This document shows positions 45,531-55,200 of a stretch of 64,000 nt of DNA, in pieces. Source of the DNA: Paludibacteraceae bacterium (lineage in GTDB: Bacteria > Bacteroidota > Bacteroidia > Bacteroidales > Paludibacteraceae); assembly GCA_017527495.1 (NCBI GenBank), contig JAFXPY010000014.1, positions 1-64,000 on the forward strand. Direction: 5' to 3'. Under the pieces are notes generated by a model that saw only the letters and a program-made list of their open reading frames with translations, was not told the DNA's origin and made no database searches. Each line of letters opens with the position of its first letter. Within the stretch, counting starts at the first letter, position 1. Both the position numbers and the translations under genes were made by a program.

Positions 45531-45698
45531 AAATTTGCCCCGCTTCACAGACCTTCTAATTTACTAAAAAAACGACATTAAATTTATTGCAAGGTTGAGT
45601 GGCGGTTATTTTTTTGCTCTGTAATGAAGATTGACCTTGCAGAAAAGAGAAATAAATCGTCGATTGAAGTTTGAATTTTATTAAAGTTTTTTAAGAAA

Positions 45699-47072
45699 TT
45701 GATAGACATTAATAAATATTGGCAAAACTGTTTGGACATTGTTCGCGACAATTTGAGCGAGTCGGCTTTCCGTACATGGTTTAAGCCTATCGTACCGCTG
45801 AGTTTTGAGAACAATGTGCTTACTCTACAAATTCCAAGTCAGTTCTTTTTTGAGTATATCGAAGAGAATTATATTGATTTACTCGGAAAAGCATTGATGC
45901 GTATTTTCGGTACTCAAGTGCAGTTGGAATATAAAGTTTTGGTTGATAGTGCCAACAAAGTGGCAACCACTATTCCGAGCAATAATATTTCAGAACCTGC
46001 AAATGTTGTCGTTTCGCCGTATGACAATCGTGTTCAGTTACCGGAATTAGATCCGCAACTCAATCCGATGTGCACATTCCAAACTTTTGTTGAAGGAGAG
46101 AGTAATAAGTTGGCACGCACAGCCGGCATAAGCATTGCAGAAAATCCGGGCAAGACAATTTTCAATCCATTGTTTGTATATGGTGGTTCCGGCGTCGGCA
46201 AGACACATCTCGCAAATGCTATAGGCAATCATGTCAAACGCACCAACCCGCAAAAACGCGTTCTCTATGTTCCGGCAAATACTTTTGAATTGCAATACAC
46301 AAATGCCGTACTTACAAACAAACGCAACGACTTCATCAATTTCTACCAGACTATAGATGTCCTGATTGTTGATGATATTCAAGGCTTTGCAGGAAAAGCA
46401 GGTACACAAGACACTTTCTTCCATATATTCAACCATTTGCACCAAATGGGCAAACAACTGATTTTCACTTCCGACCAATCACCTGTTGCAATCAAAGATA
46501 TCGACCAGCGACTCATAACACGTTTCAAATGGGGATTGACTGCTGAAATAACAAAACCAGATTTCCAACTCCGAAAAGACATTTTGCGCAGCAAAATACA
46601 TAAAGATGGTCTTGAAATAAGTGACGAAGTTGTAGAGTTTATAGCCAACAATGTGAAAGAAAACATTCGCGATTTGGAAGGCGTACTTGTTTCGCTCATG
46701 GCCACTTCAACAATTTCAAACAAAGAAATAGACGTTCAGTTGGCAGAGCAGGTGGTAAGTCGAATCGTTGATGTTTCGCAAAACGAAATCACAATAGACC
46801 GTATAGCCAACACCGTGTGCCAATACCTGAAAATTGAGACTTCGTCGATTTACTCCAAGTCGCGTAAGCGCGAGATAGCTTTGGCACGACAAATCTCTAT
46901 GTACCTAAGCAAACGCTACACCGACCGCTCGTTGAGTTACATAGGCGATTCTCTGGGCAAACGCGACCACGCAACTGTGCTTCACGCCTGCAAGACAATC
47001 AGTGAAACAATGGAGTACGACAGCGTTTTGCGCCAGCAAGTGAAAGAAATAGAAGATATCTTACACACTTAA
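45699..47072 (+). CDS. dnaA: Chromosomal replication initiator protein DnaA
   Basis: DnaA binds the origin and melts it for replication. The 457 residues contain domain I (IDINKYWQNCLDIVRDNLSE, a normal family N-terminus), the AAA+ domain with Walker A GGSGVGKTHLAN (about 160-171) and Walker B VLIVDDIQGFAGK (about 223-235), where the usual F-L after DDIQ is G-F, and the C-terminal DNA-binding helix-turn-helix with GDSLGKRDHATVLHACK (about 423-439). The start is TTG at 45699: the first ATG in frame is far inside domain I. A terminator separates it from murF-alr. Confidence 0.96.
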   Translation: MIDINKYWQNCLDIVRDNLSESAFRTWFKPIVPLSFENNVLTLQIPSQFFFEYIEENYIDLLGKALMRIFGTQVQLEYKVLVDSANKVATTIPSNNISEPANVVVSPYDNRVQLPELDPQLNPMCTFQTFVEGESNKLARTAGISIAENPGKTIFNPLFVYGGSGVGKTHLANAIGNHVKRTNPQKRVLYVPANTFELQYTNAVLTNKRNDFINFYQTIDVLIVDDIQGFAGKAGTQDTFFHIFNHLHQMGKQLIFTSDQSPVAIKDIDQRLITRFKWGLTAEITKPDFQLRKDILRSKIHKDGLEISDEVVEFIANNVKENIRDLEGVLVSLMATSTISNKEIDVQLAEQVVSRIVDVSQNEITIDRIANTVCQYLKIETSSIYSKSRKREIALARQISMYLSKRYTDRSLSYIGDSLGKRDHATVLHACKTISETMEYDSVLRQQVKEIEDILHT

Positions 47073-47095
47073 TATATAACACATTTTAGCCACAT

Positions 47096-47122
47096 AAAGG
47101 CACCTTAATATGGTGCCTTTGT
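47096..47122 (+). terminator. Intrinsic terminator after dnaA
   Basis: 9-bp stem (AAAGGCACC at 47096-47104 with GGTGCCTTT at 47112-47120), 7-nt loop. The T tail is short (TTT then GTCGTTGTT), so it is modest. Confidence 0.65.
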
Positions 47123-47137
47123 CGTTGTTATAAAACT

Positions 47138-49558
47138 ATGATTACAACAAACAGAATAGCACAAGTGCTCGCAGCACAAGTCGTTGGCAATAGAGATTAC
47201 TCAATCTCATCGTTCTTGACAGACAGCAGAAGTTTGACTTTTGCCGACCAAACTTTGTTCTTTGCTCTCCGTACCGAAAGACGCGATGGAGCTATATATA
47301 TCGACGAACTCTATGAACGCGGAGTCAGAGCCTTTGTGGTGAGCAAAGTGAGCAATCCAAAAAACGACGCAGTCTATCTCGTTGTGGAAAACACCCTGCA
47401 CGCTCTGCAAAAAATAGCAGCCTATTGTAGGCAACAATATAATATACCTATCATTGGTATTACAGGCAGCAACGGCAAGACTATTGTCAAAGAATGGCTC
47501 TATCAATTGCTCAAGAACGACTATGTCATTTGCCGTTCGCCAAGAAGTTACAACTCACAAATCGGTGTGCCTCTAAGCGTCAGCCTGCTCAACAAAAACA
47601 CTACATTAGGTATCTTTGAAGCAGGTATTTCAAAAGTGGGTGAAATGCAGACTTTGCAACAAATCATACAACCAACAATAGGCGTAATAACCAATCTCGG
47701 CGATGCTCACCAGGAAAACTTTGACTCGCTCGAACAAAAATGCGACGAAAAGCTCAAACTTTTCGCTAATTCAGAAAGAATTGTCTATCCCAAAGACGAC
47801 AAAATCATTGACGCTAAAATCAAAGCACAAAATTTCCTGCATACAATATCTTGGGGATTCAGTGCTGATGCCGATGTGCGAATTGTTGAAACAACTGACC
47901 AACATATCCGCTTTGAATACCAAGGCAAGCAATCGGTTTGTCCGTTCAGGTTATCGTTCGTAGAAGATGCTTGTATTTGCATTGCAACAATGTTGTGCTT
48001 AGGTTACGACGCTGACACTATTGTTGAACGAATGAAACATCTTCAGCCTGTTGCCATGCGACTTGAAATACGTGAAGGACATAACGGCAATTTGATTATC
48101 AACGACACTTATAGCACTGATATTTCCTCATTTAGGATAGCTCTTGATACTCTCGATTCTCAGGCAGAAGCCAACAAAAAGCAAAAGACTCTCATTATGT
48201 CGGACATTCTTGAGAACACAACAGACGAGCAAGGTCTTTACGCGCAAGTTGCCAAATTATGTCAGACACGAGATGTCAATAATGTGATTACAGTAGGGCG
48301 TCAGACCTCAAAATATCTTAATCTGCCTAATGTGAGGCATTATCTGTCAATAGACGATTTGATTGCTTCCAACTATTTGCAGACACTGAAGGATCAAGTT
48401 ATATTGCTCAAAGGGGCTCATGCTTTTGGTTTCAAACGCTTAGTGCCGATACTTGAGAAACACCTTCACCAAACTGTGATGGAAATCAACCTTAGTGCCT
48501 TGATTAGCAACCTGAACCATTTCCGTTCGTTGCTAAAACCAACCACCAAACTCGTCTCGATGGTCAAAGCCAATGCCTATGGCATGGGAGCTGTCGAGGT
48601 GTCGAAAGTTCTTCAGCATCATGGTGCCGATTATCTTGCTGTGGCACTATGCGACGAAGGTGTCGAATTGCGCAACCAAGGTATCGAACTCCCTATTATT
48701 GTCATGGACCCCGAGGAATATGCAATGGACGCTATGATTGCTTACCACCTCGAACCTAACATATACAACTTCACCATCCTGCAGCAGTTTGCCAACGCGG
48801 TGGAACGCAACAAAATAAATGTCTATCCGATTCATATAAAGATAGATTCAGGTATGCACCGACTTGGTTTTGACGAGAATAACATTCCAAAGCTGATTGA
48901 TACTTTGAAGCATTGTCCACAGGTGCAAGTGCGTAGCGTATTCTCGCACCTTGCCGGTTCCGACGACCCAAATTTGGACTATTTCACTCTCCAACAAATT
49001 GAGACTTTCAAACGCTGTGCCGACCAATTGTCTGCAGCCTTCGACTATAAAATTCTGCACCATATTCTCAATTCAGCCGGTATAGAGCGATTCACACAAT
49101 ATCAATTCGATATGGTCAGATTGGGAATAAGTCATTACGGCTTCAGCTGTCTGCCCGACGTCAAACTTGCCAATGTATGCACATTGAAAACAATCATTTT
49201 GCAAACCAAAGAAGTTAAAGCAGGTGAGTCAATAGGCTATAACCGAAAGACTTATCTCAAGCGCGACAGCAAGATTGGCGTCATACCTATCGGTTATGCC
49301 GACGGACTCGACCGCCGTTTGAGTAATGGAGTAGGCGAGGTACTTGTCAACGGAAAACGCTGCAAGATTATGGGAAATATATGTATGGACCAAGCCATGA
49401 TTGACATCACTGATGTCGAGGCGCATCAAGGTGATGAAGTCATTGTCTTCGGCGACGGACTGCCTATAGAAGAAATCGCAGCCAAACTCAATACAATAAC
49501 CTACGAAATTCTCACCTCCGTCTCACCCCGCGTAGCAAGAATTTATTTTGAAGAATAA
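47138..49558 (+). CDS. Bifunctional MurF ligase / alanine racemase
   Basis: An 806-residue fusion. The N-terminal part (about 1-445) is UDP-MurNAc-tripeptide:D-Ala-D-Ala ligase with the ATP loop GITGSNGKTIVKEW (about 107-120) and NDTYSTDISSF. The C-terminal part (about 447-806) is a PLP alanine racemase with the cofactor Lys in SMVKANAYGMGA (about residue 477) and catalytic Tyr in IGYNRKTYL (about 701-709). The fusion couples D-Ala supply to its use in peptidoglycan precursors and is characteristic of Bacteroidota. Both active sites look complete. Confidence 0.95.
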   Translation: MITTNRIAQVLAAQVVGNRDYSISSFLTDSRSLTFADQTLFFALRTERRDGAIYIDELYERGVRAFVVSKVSNPKNDAVYLVVENTLHALQKIAAYCRQQYNIPIIGITGSNGKTIVKEWLYQLLKNDYVICRSPRSYNSQIGVPLSVSLLNKNTTLGIFEAGISKVGEMQTLQQIIQPTIGVITNLGDAHQENFDSLEQKCDEKLKLFANSERIVYPKDDKIIDAKIKAQNFLHTISWGFSADADVRIVETTDQHIRFEYQGKQSVCPFRLSFVEDACICIATMLCLGYDADTIVERMKHLQPVAMRLEIREGHNGNLIINDTYSTDISSFRIALDTLDSQAEANKKQKTLIMSDILENTTDEQGLYAQVAKLCQTRDVNNVITVGRQTSKYLNLPNVRHYLSIDDLIASNYLQTLKDQVILLKGAHAFGFKRLVPILEKHLHQTVMEINLSALISNLNHFRSLLKPTTKLVSMVKANAYGMGAVEVSKVLQHHGADYLAVALCDEGVELRNQGIELPIIVMDPEEYAMDAMIAYHLEPNIYNFTILQQFANAVERNKINVYPIHIKIDSGMHRLGFDENNIPKLIDTLKHCPQVQVRSVFSHLAGSDDPNLDYFTLQQIETFKRCADQLSAAFDYKILHHILNSAGIERFTQYQFDMVRLGISHYGFSCLPDVKLANVCTLKTIILQTKEVKAGESIGYNRKTYLKRDSKIGVIPIGYADGLDRRLSNGVGEVLVNGKRCKIMGNICMDQAMIDITDVEAHQGDEVIVFGDGLPIEEIAAKLNTITYEILTSVSPRVARIYFEE

Positions 49559-49645
49559 TTTCTCAGAAAATTCAGAAAATTCCGAAATCTCCGAATCCTC
49601 GGAAAATTCAGAAAATTCGGAATTCTCGGAAAACTCAGAAAACTC
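49559..49645 (+). repeat. Degenerate short tandem repeat between convergent genes
   Basis: Units of about nine bases such as GAAAATTCA, GAAAATTCC and GAAAACTCA repeat across the whole 87-bp gap between murF-alr and the MFS gene. There is no hairpin with a clear T run. Confidence 0.8.
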
Positions 49646-50965
49646 TTAATTGACTTTTCTCCCAAAGTCATCGGGTATTTGTCGGTGGACAAGGAAGGTA
49701 ACAGCAAGTGTTACAAGGCATAGTGCCATGACGATGATGAAGAAATTGTTGTAACCAACCGATTCTTGCAGATAGCCGGCAAACATACCGGGAAGCATCA
49801 TACCCATAGCCATAAAGCCAGTGCAAAGTGCATAATGAGATGTCTTTCGCTCTCCATCGGCAAACCATATCAAATAGAGCATATAGGCTGTGAAACCAAA
49901 GCCGTAGCCAAATTGTTCCAAAGCAATGGCAGTGCTAATCCACAAAATATTGTCAGGTTGCGAATAACTCAACCATACGTACACAGCATCAGGCAGAGTG
50001 ATTGCCAATGCCATCCACCAAAGCGAGTGTTTCAGTCCGTAGCGGGCAACAAACAACCCGCCTAATATGCCGCCAATAGTAAGAGCAATGACGCCTACCG
50101 TACCATAGATAATACCTACTTGTTCGGTTTGAAGCAATAAACCGCCATTGGTCTTTTGGTCAACGAAGAAGGGGTTGATAATTTTGATTAGCAGAGCTTC
50201 AGGTAGGCGATAGAGAAGCATAAACACGAGGGCAAGGCCGATGCCTTTTTTTGAAAAGAAGCTGACAAATGTCTCGCCGAAATCTCTCAGTATCTCACCG
50301 GCTGTTTTCTTTTTTTCATAATTGTTTTTCTCCACTCGTGGCAGGGCAAAGGTGTGCCAAAGTGTGATTACAGCAAACAGAACACTTGCACCGAGCAAAG
50401 TCATCTGCCATGCAAATGGAATATTGCCGGTGCTCTTTTCTAAATAGCCTGCAAGCGTAATCAGCACGCCCTGACCGAAAATCATTGAGAGACGATAGAA
50501 GGTGCTGCGGATACCGACAAAAAGCGATTGGTCGCCTTCGTCAAGAGCAAGCATATAAAAACCATCGGCAGCGATGTCGTGTGTGGCACTCAAAAACGCT
50601 GTGAGCCAAAAAATGCACAGCATCACGCTGAACACTCCAATACCTGTTTCTGCAGCGGCTATCGTTTCTGCTGAAGGGTGAGGAATAGAGAGTGTCAAGC
50701 CCACAAAACAAGCCGAAAGAGCAATCTGAGTCAGTATTATCCACCAGCGTTTGGTTCGCACAATATCCACAAAAGGACCCCAAAGAGGTTTGATTACCCA
50801 CGGGAGATAGAGCAGACTCGTGTGCAAAGCCATCAAGCCATTGCTTACACCCATACGAGTGAGCATCATAACGCTCACATTATTAACTAAAAAATACGGA
50901 ATGCCCTCAGCAAAATAGAGAGTCGGAATCCAAAGCCATGGTGAAAGTTTATTGTCTTTTAGCAT
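49646..50965 (-). CDS. MFS transporter, AmpG-like
   Basis: A 439-residue inner-membrane carrier with about twelve helices. The start SPWLWIPTLYFAEGIPYFLVNN and the segment VIKPLWGPFVDIVRTKRWW (about 58-76) match the AmpG muropeptide permease group; only PLWGPFVD and TKRWW are needed for the call. A substrate of anhydro-muropeptides (wall recycling) is plausible, and murF-alr lies next to it on the opposite strand, but some Bacteroidota relatives are uncharacterised sugar carriers. The gene starts 17 bp inside the 3' end of pssA. Confidence 0.8.
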   Translation of the reverse strand: MLKDNKLSPWLWIPTLYFAEGIPYFLVNNVSVMMLTRMGVSNGLMALHTSLLYLPWVIKPLWGPFVDIVRTKRWWIILTQIALSACFVGLTLSIPHPSAETIAAAETGIGVFSVMLCIFWLTAFLSATHDIAADGFYMLALDEGDQSLFVGIRSTFYRLSMIFGQGVLITLAGYLEKSTGNIPFAWQMTLLGASVLFAVITLWHTFALPRVEKNNYEKKKTAGEILRDFGETFVSFFSKKGIGLALVFMLLYRLPEALLIKIINPFFVDQKTNGGLLLQTEQVGIIYGTVGVIALTIGGILGGLFVARYGLKHSLWWMALAITLPDAVYVWLSYSQPDNILWISTAIALEQFGYGFGFTAYMLYLIWFADGERKTSHYALCTGFMAMGMMLPGMFAGYLQESVGYNNFFIIVMALCLVTLAVTFLVHRQIPDDFGRKVN

Positions 50966-51689
50966 TGATTATGTTGTCAATTAGAGCAAGAATTATATAA
51001 ATTAAAATAATTGTTACGACTGCGCATAGAAGTGCTGTGATGAGAATTTCCTTGAATGCACCGATAATTATAGCGCAAAGAGCAGTGAGCACTGCGCAGC
51101 CGATAAAGATATATCTGATTTTATTGTTTTCCCATTTGAGGTCGTGAAATTTCAGCGAGAAGAAAGGTATCTCCGACACGAGCAGGAAACACGAAATCAG
51201 GCTAAAACCGAGCAGAACCCAACTCCAAGCGGGGTTGATGTCCAACGATGAGAGTATGCAAATCAGTGGAGCCCAAAACAAGGCGTTTGCCGGTGTGGCA
51301 AGTCCAATAAATGATGTCGTCTGGCGAGTGTCAAGATTGAATTTTGCAAGACGCAGAATAGAGAATGCCGCCATCAAAAGCGAGATAAGAGCAGCCCAAC
51401 CTATGTGGTTGTAGGTGAATATGAAAAGCATTGTTGTCGGGGCAAGACCGAATGTAGTGGCGTCGGCAAGGGAGTCAAGCTCTTTGCCTATACCGCTACT
51501 TACGCCAAGAAGGCGCGCACTCATGCCGTCGCAAAAGTCAAACAAAGCACCTAAAATAATCAGACAAAAAGCATAGATCAAATATGTTGGTTCACCATGA
51601 AAAAGAAGGGTGAGATAGACGGCAATGCAACCGCAAAGAAAATTACAACAAGTCAGTGTGTTAGGGATATACGATTTTATAGATTTCAT
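50949..51689 (-). CDS. pssA: CDP-diacylglycerol-serine O-phosphatidyltransferase
   Basis: Makes phosphatidylserine, the precursor of phosphatidylethanolamine. I choose the ATG at 51689 (246 residues, MKSIKSYIPNTLTCCNFLCG) because a promoter box lies between it and the longer in-frame start at 51749. The CDP-alcohol phosphotransferase motif is exact: DFCDGMSARLLGVSSGIGKE followed by LDSLAD, with all Asp, Gly, Ala and Arg positions kept. About eight membrane helices follow. psd is not in the window. It is co-transcribed with the AmpG-like gene through a 17-bp overlap. Confidence 0.94.
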   Translation of the reverse strand: MKSIKSYIPNTLTCCNFLCGCIAVYLTLLFHGEPTYLIYAFCLIILGALFDFCDGMSARLLGVSSGIGKELDSLADATTFGLAPTTMLFIFTYNHIGWAALISLLMAAFSILRLAKFNLDTRQTTSFIGLATPANALFWAPLICILSSLDINPAWSWVLLGFSLISCFLLVSEIPFFSLKFHDLKWENNKIRYIFIGCAVLTALCAIIIGAFKEILITALLCAVVTIILIYIILALIDNIINAKRQ

Positions 51690-51718
51690 TTTTTTTTCTC
51701 GTGTTTCTAATACATACG

Positions 51719-51750
51719 CAAAGTTACAAAAAAAACTCGCAATTAGCAAA
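51719..51750 (-). promoter_or_regulatory. Bacteroidota promoter for pssA
   Basis: On the minus strand TTTG (51747-51750), a 20-nt spacer and TAACTTTG (51719-51726), 29 nt before the chosen ATG. Confidence 0.8.
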
Positions 51751-51784
51751 AAAATGTTTAAATAAACTAAAAAAATAATTAGGT

Positions 51785-52172
51785 ATTCAAGTTTCGCATA
51801 TTAATGAAATTCCAACATCTCGGCGTTCAACGGCGTTAGCCGTTGCATATTAATAGATAAATCAAGATTACAAACCCAACAACCACGTAGTGGTTGCACA
51901 TTGTCAATTATTCAAATTTATCGCATAGTATTTTAATATGCAACCGCTAACGCGGTTGGGAGAGATGGAATGTGCATATATTTTCTATTAATATGAAACC
52001 GCTAACGCGGTTTTTCCCCTTTGAATCAGACATAAACAAGCACCTATAGTTTGACACATTAACTACTTGCGAAAATTGAAAACTATAATTTTGGGATTAA
52101 TTGTTGATAATTGTTGACCAAAAACCTTTTTGTAAATTAAGCAATTCAAATAACTATTTGCGAAACTTGAAT
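51785..52172 (+). repeat. Interspersed palindromic repeat, copy C (longest)
   Basis: The left end ATTCAAGTTTCGCA (51785-51798) is the exact inverse complement of the right end TGCGAAACTTGAAT (52159-52172). A second, imperfect right end occurs at 52068-52081. The core 51817-52080 carries the hairpins CAACGGCGTTAGCCGTTG, CAACCACGTAGTGGTTG and two copies of AACCGCTAACGCGGTT. It lies between the pssA promoter and the terminator of the DUF2723 gene. No ORF. This copy gives the best view of the element ends. Confidence 0.85.
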
Positions 52173-52187
52173 TGTGTAGAATACAAA

Positions 52188-52226
52188 AAACAAGAAATCC
52201 CGCTTTTACATCAAAAGTGGGATTTC
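52188..52226 (-). terminator. Intrinsic terminator of the DUF2723 gene
   Basis: 14-bp stem (52194-52207 with 52213-52226) with one G-U pair and a 5-nt loop. Read on the minus strand it is followed by TTGTTTTTTG. It is separated from the gene's stop codon by about 65 bp of CT-rich repeat. Confidence 0.8.
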
Positions 52227-52229
52227 GGT

Positions 52230-52292
52230 TATCTATGATCTTACTTCTTAGTTCTTGCTTCTTAGTTCTTACTTCTCACTTCTCACATCTAT
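52230..52292 (+). repeat. CT-rich degenerate tandem repeat at the 3' end of the DUF2723 gene
   Basis: Repeats of CTTACTTCTTAGTT, CTTGCTTCTTAGTT, CTTACTTCTCACTT and TCTCACATCT, related to the 14-bp unit at 12.7 kb. It lies between the stop codon of the DUF2723 gene and its terminator. Confidence 0.8.
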
Positions 52293-52295
52293 ACT

Positions 52296-55200
52296 CTATT
52301 TCATCAACGATTGGTATCTGACAAATTCGGCCTCGTATTTGTCGGTCAGCTCTTTGTCGTTGTTGCGGTTGGCAGAGTTGATAACAAAATTGAGCACAGC
52401 CAAGTCGTGGTTGATAGTCGATTGGCATGAGCGTCGTTGTTCAGGAGTGAGGTCTATTGCCCAGCGCAAGAACTGGCGGCAATTTTCTGCCACTCCGTCT
52501 AATATCTTATTACCTTTCTCTCTCTGACCGAGTCGGTAGTAGAGTACAGCCATATTGGCTGAAGTGTAGTCGTAAGACACATTATATCCAGGAAGGACTT
52601 GTTCTGCATAGTCAAGAACTTCGAGAGCACGTACGGTGTCGTGTTGGTTGTAGAGTGCCTCGGCAAGTTGCGAGAACATCATGCGGTGTGTGCGGCACAT
52701 ACGCAATGTGTTTTCTTCCAAGTAGATACCTTGCATTGCCACATTGCCATAGCGGAACTTATGCATCATGTTGTCGTAGGTCTCTTCGATATTGACACGT
52801 GGCTGTCCGTCGGCACTACGAACAGGGGTGATTTGGTACGCCATACCGGTGAGCTCGAAATATGGTTCGAGACCGTGGTAATAGCTGTTGCCAACAGTGA
52901 CGCAGTAGTACATCGGGCGTTGCCAGTTGTTGGTGCTGAGCATCTCGATTTGCATCATGTCGCTCTTGGTCAGTCGTGAACCTGTTTTGATGTTCACTCT
53001 CTGAGCAAGTTGAGCTGTGTCGTAGCGACAATTGCCTTGTGCATCTTTGAATGCAGGAGAGTTCAGTACAACATCAGCACTGACAGGCACAAAAATGTTC
53101 TGTGTCGGGATGTAATTGTCGTCGTTGCGTTTTGTGCGAGGATCATTAGAGAGCATGAAAGCAAAGGCATCTTTGACTGTGGCAGGCTGGTTGTTCTTTG
53201 TATCGACAGCTACGACCTCATTAGTTCCTGAGAGGTAGTCCATTGGCTGCCATGAGATAGGGCATGCTTCCGATTCAAAGTACGGGCGTTTCATTTGCGA
53301 AATATACCAGTCGGTCTGCACATACGACAAGTTGCAAACTCTCACGTCGGTGCGGAATCCCTCAACTTCCTGATTGTACCAGAGAGGGAAGGTGTCGTTG
53401 TCGCCGTTAGAGAATAGTATCGCATTTTTCTTGCACGATGTGAGATAGTTACCACCAAAGTCGCGGCACACGTACCGTCCTGAACGATCGTGGTCATCCC
53501 AGTTTTGTTGCGCCATCAAGGCAGGAACACCGAGGCAAAGAATGCATAAGCATGTTGCCACTGCACTCTTGACTTTCTCGTTTTTGAGATATTCGTTAAT
53601 CCACTCAATGAGAGCCATTACACCCAAACCAATCCAGATGCAGAAAGCATAGAACGAACCGGCGTAGGCATAGTCACGCTCGCGCGGTTGATAAGGTGTT
53701 TGGTTGAGGTACACAACGATAGCTAATCCGGTGAGGAAGAAAAGCAAGAAGGTGATGCTGAAGTTTTGCAAACCACGCTCTTTGCGTCCGAGTTGGAAAG
53801 CAATACCGATAAGTCCCAACAAGAGAGGCAACATGTAATAGACATTATGTCCTTTGTTGTTCTTCAGTGAATCGGGTAGGTTGGTCTGGTCGCCGACAAG
53901 AGCATTGTCAATGAACGGAATACCTGTAATCCAGTTGCCTTTGTCGATTTCACCATAACCTTGAATGTCATTCTGACGACCGGAGAAGTTCCACATGAAA
54001 TAGCGCCAATACATATAGTTGCATTGGTAGGAGAAGAAGAACTTCATGTTTTCGGCAAACGTTGGTTTTACGGCTGTGCGTCGTTGTCCGCAGTAGTCGT
54101 AAGATATTGTCTCGCCAAATTTCTTTTTCGAGTCAAGTTTGCCCCATACTTCGTATGCTTTTTTGTGACTGTCTTGTGTTGAATACATACGCGGGAAAAG
54201 CATGTTGAACTTCGGATCCATGATGTATTTGGTGCGTTTGCCCGTTACGATGTATTCGTCTTTCTGATTGTCAGAAGTCTTTGGAGCCGGAGCATAGAGA
54301 TTGCCGCCAATCTTTTCCTCCGGAATACACATGTTGCCTTCAATGCGCAGTGAAACAGGAGAGTTGAATGTTGCACCATATAACAATGGGCGGTCGCCAT
54401 ATTGTTCGCGGTTGAGGTATGATTTGAGTGCGAATACATTGTCTGGTCCGTTTTGATCCATTGATGGTTTTGCTGACGAGCGAATCACTATTGTTGCATA
54501 GGTTGAATAACCAATCAGCATGACGGCAATCATCAACACACCCGTGTTGAGGATGCGGCTGTCGAGTTGTCCTTTGTTGTTCAGGTAGAACAATCCGGCG
54601 GTGAGACATGCTGTGATGAGTATTCCACCAAACACACTCTCGCCAAAGAACGGAATACCTACTATGGCAACGACAAGCACTGTTGATATGATTTGGCGAA
54701 TGGCATTTTTCTCTGTGTATGTTTCGTACACAGCCCATGCAATGGCTGCTATAGTGAGTGCGATATAGACGAATAGTCCGGTGTTGAAAGGCATGCCTAA
54801 ACCATTGACGAATAGCAATTCAAACCATCCTGCCACGAGCACGAAGCCCGGTATCATTCCATAGAGCACCACAGCAAGAATAACTACCGATACGAGCATT
54901 GCGGCGATAAATCCTTTTACTGTAGGTTGGTAGCGTTTAAAATAGTACACTGCCACAATGGCGGGTATAGTCAGCAGGTTGAGCAGGTGCACGCCGATTG
55001 AAAGTCCCATCAGATAGGCAATCAGTATGAGCCAGCGGTCGGAACCGGCATCGTCAGCCACTTCGTCCCATTTCATTATGCACCAGAACACGACGGCGGT
55101 GAATAGAGAACTGTAAGCATATACCTCACCTTCCACAGCACTGAACCAGAAGGTGTCGGAAAAAGTGTAGGCAAGTGCGCCCACAAGTCCGGCAGCCAAT

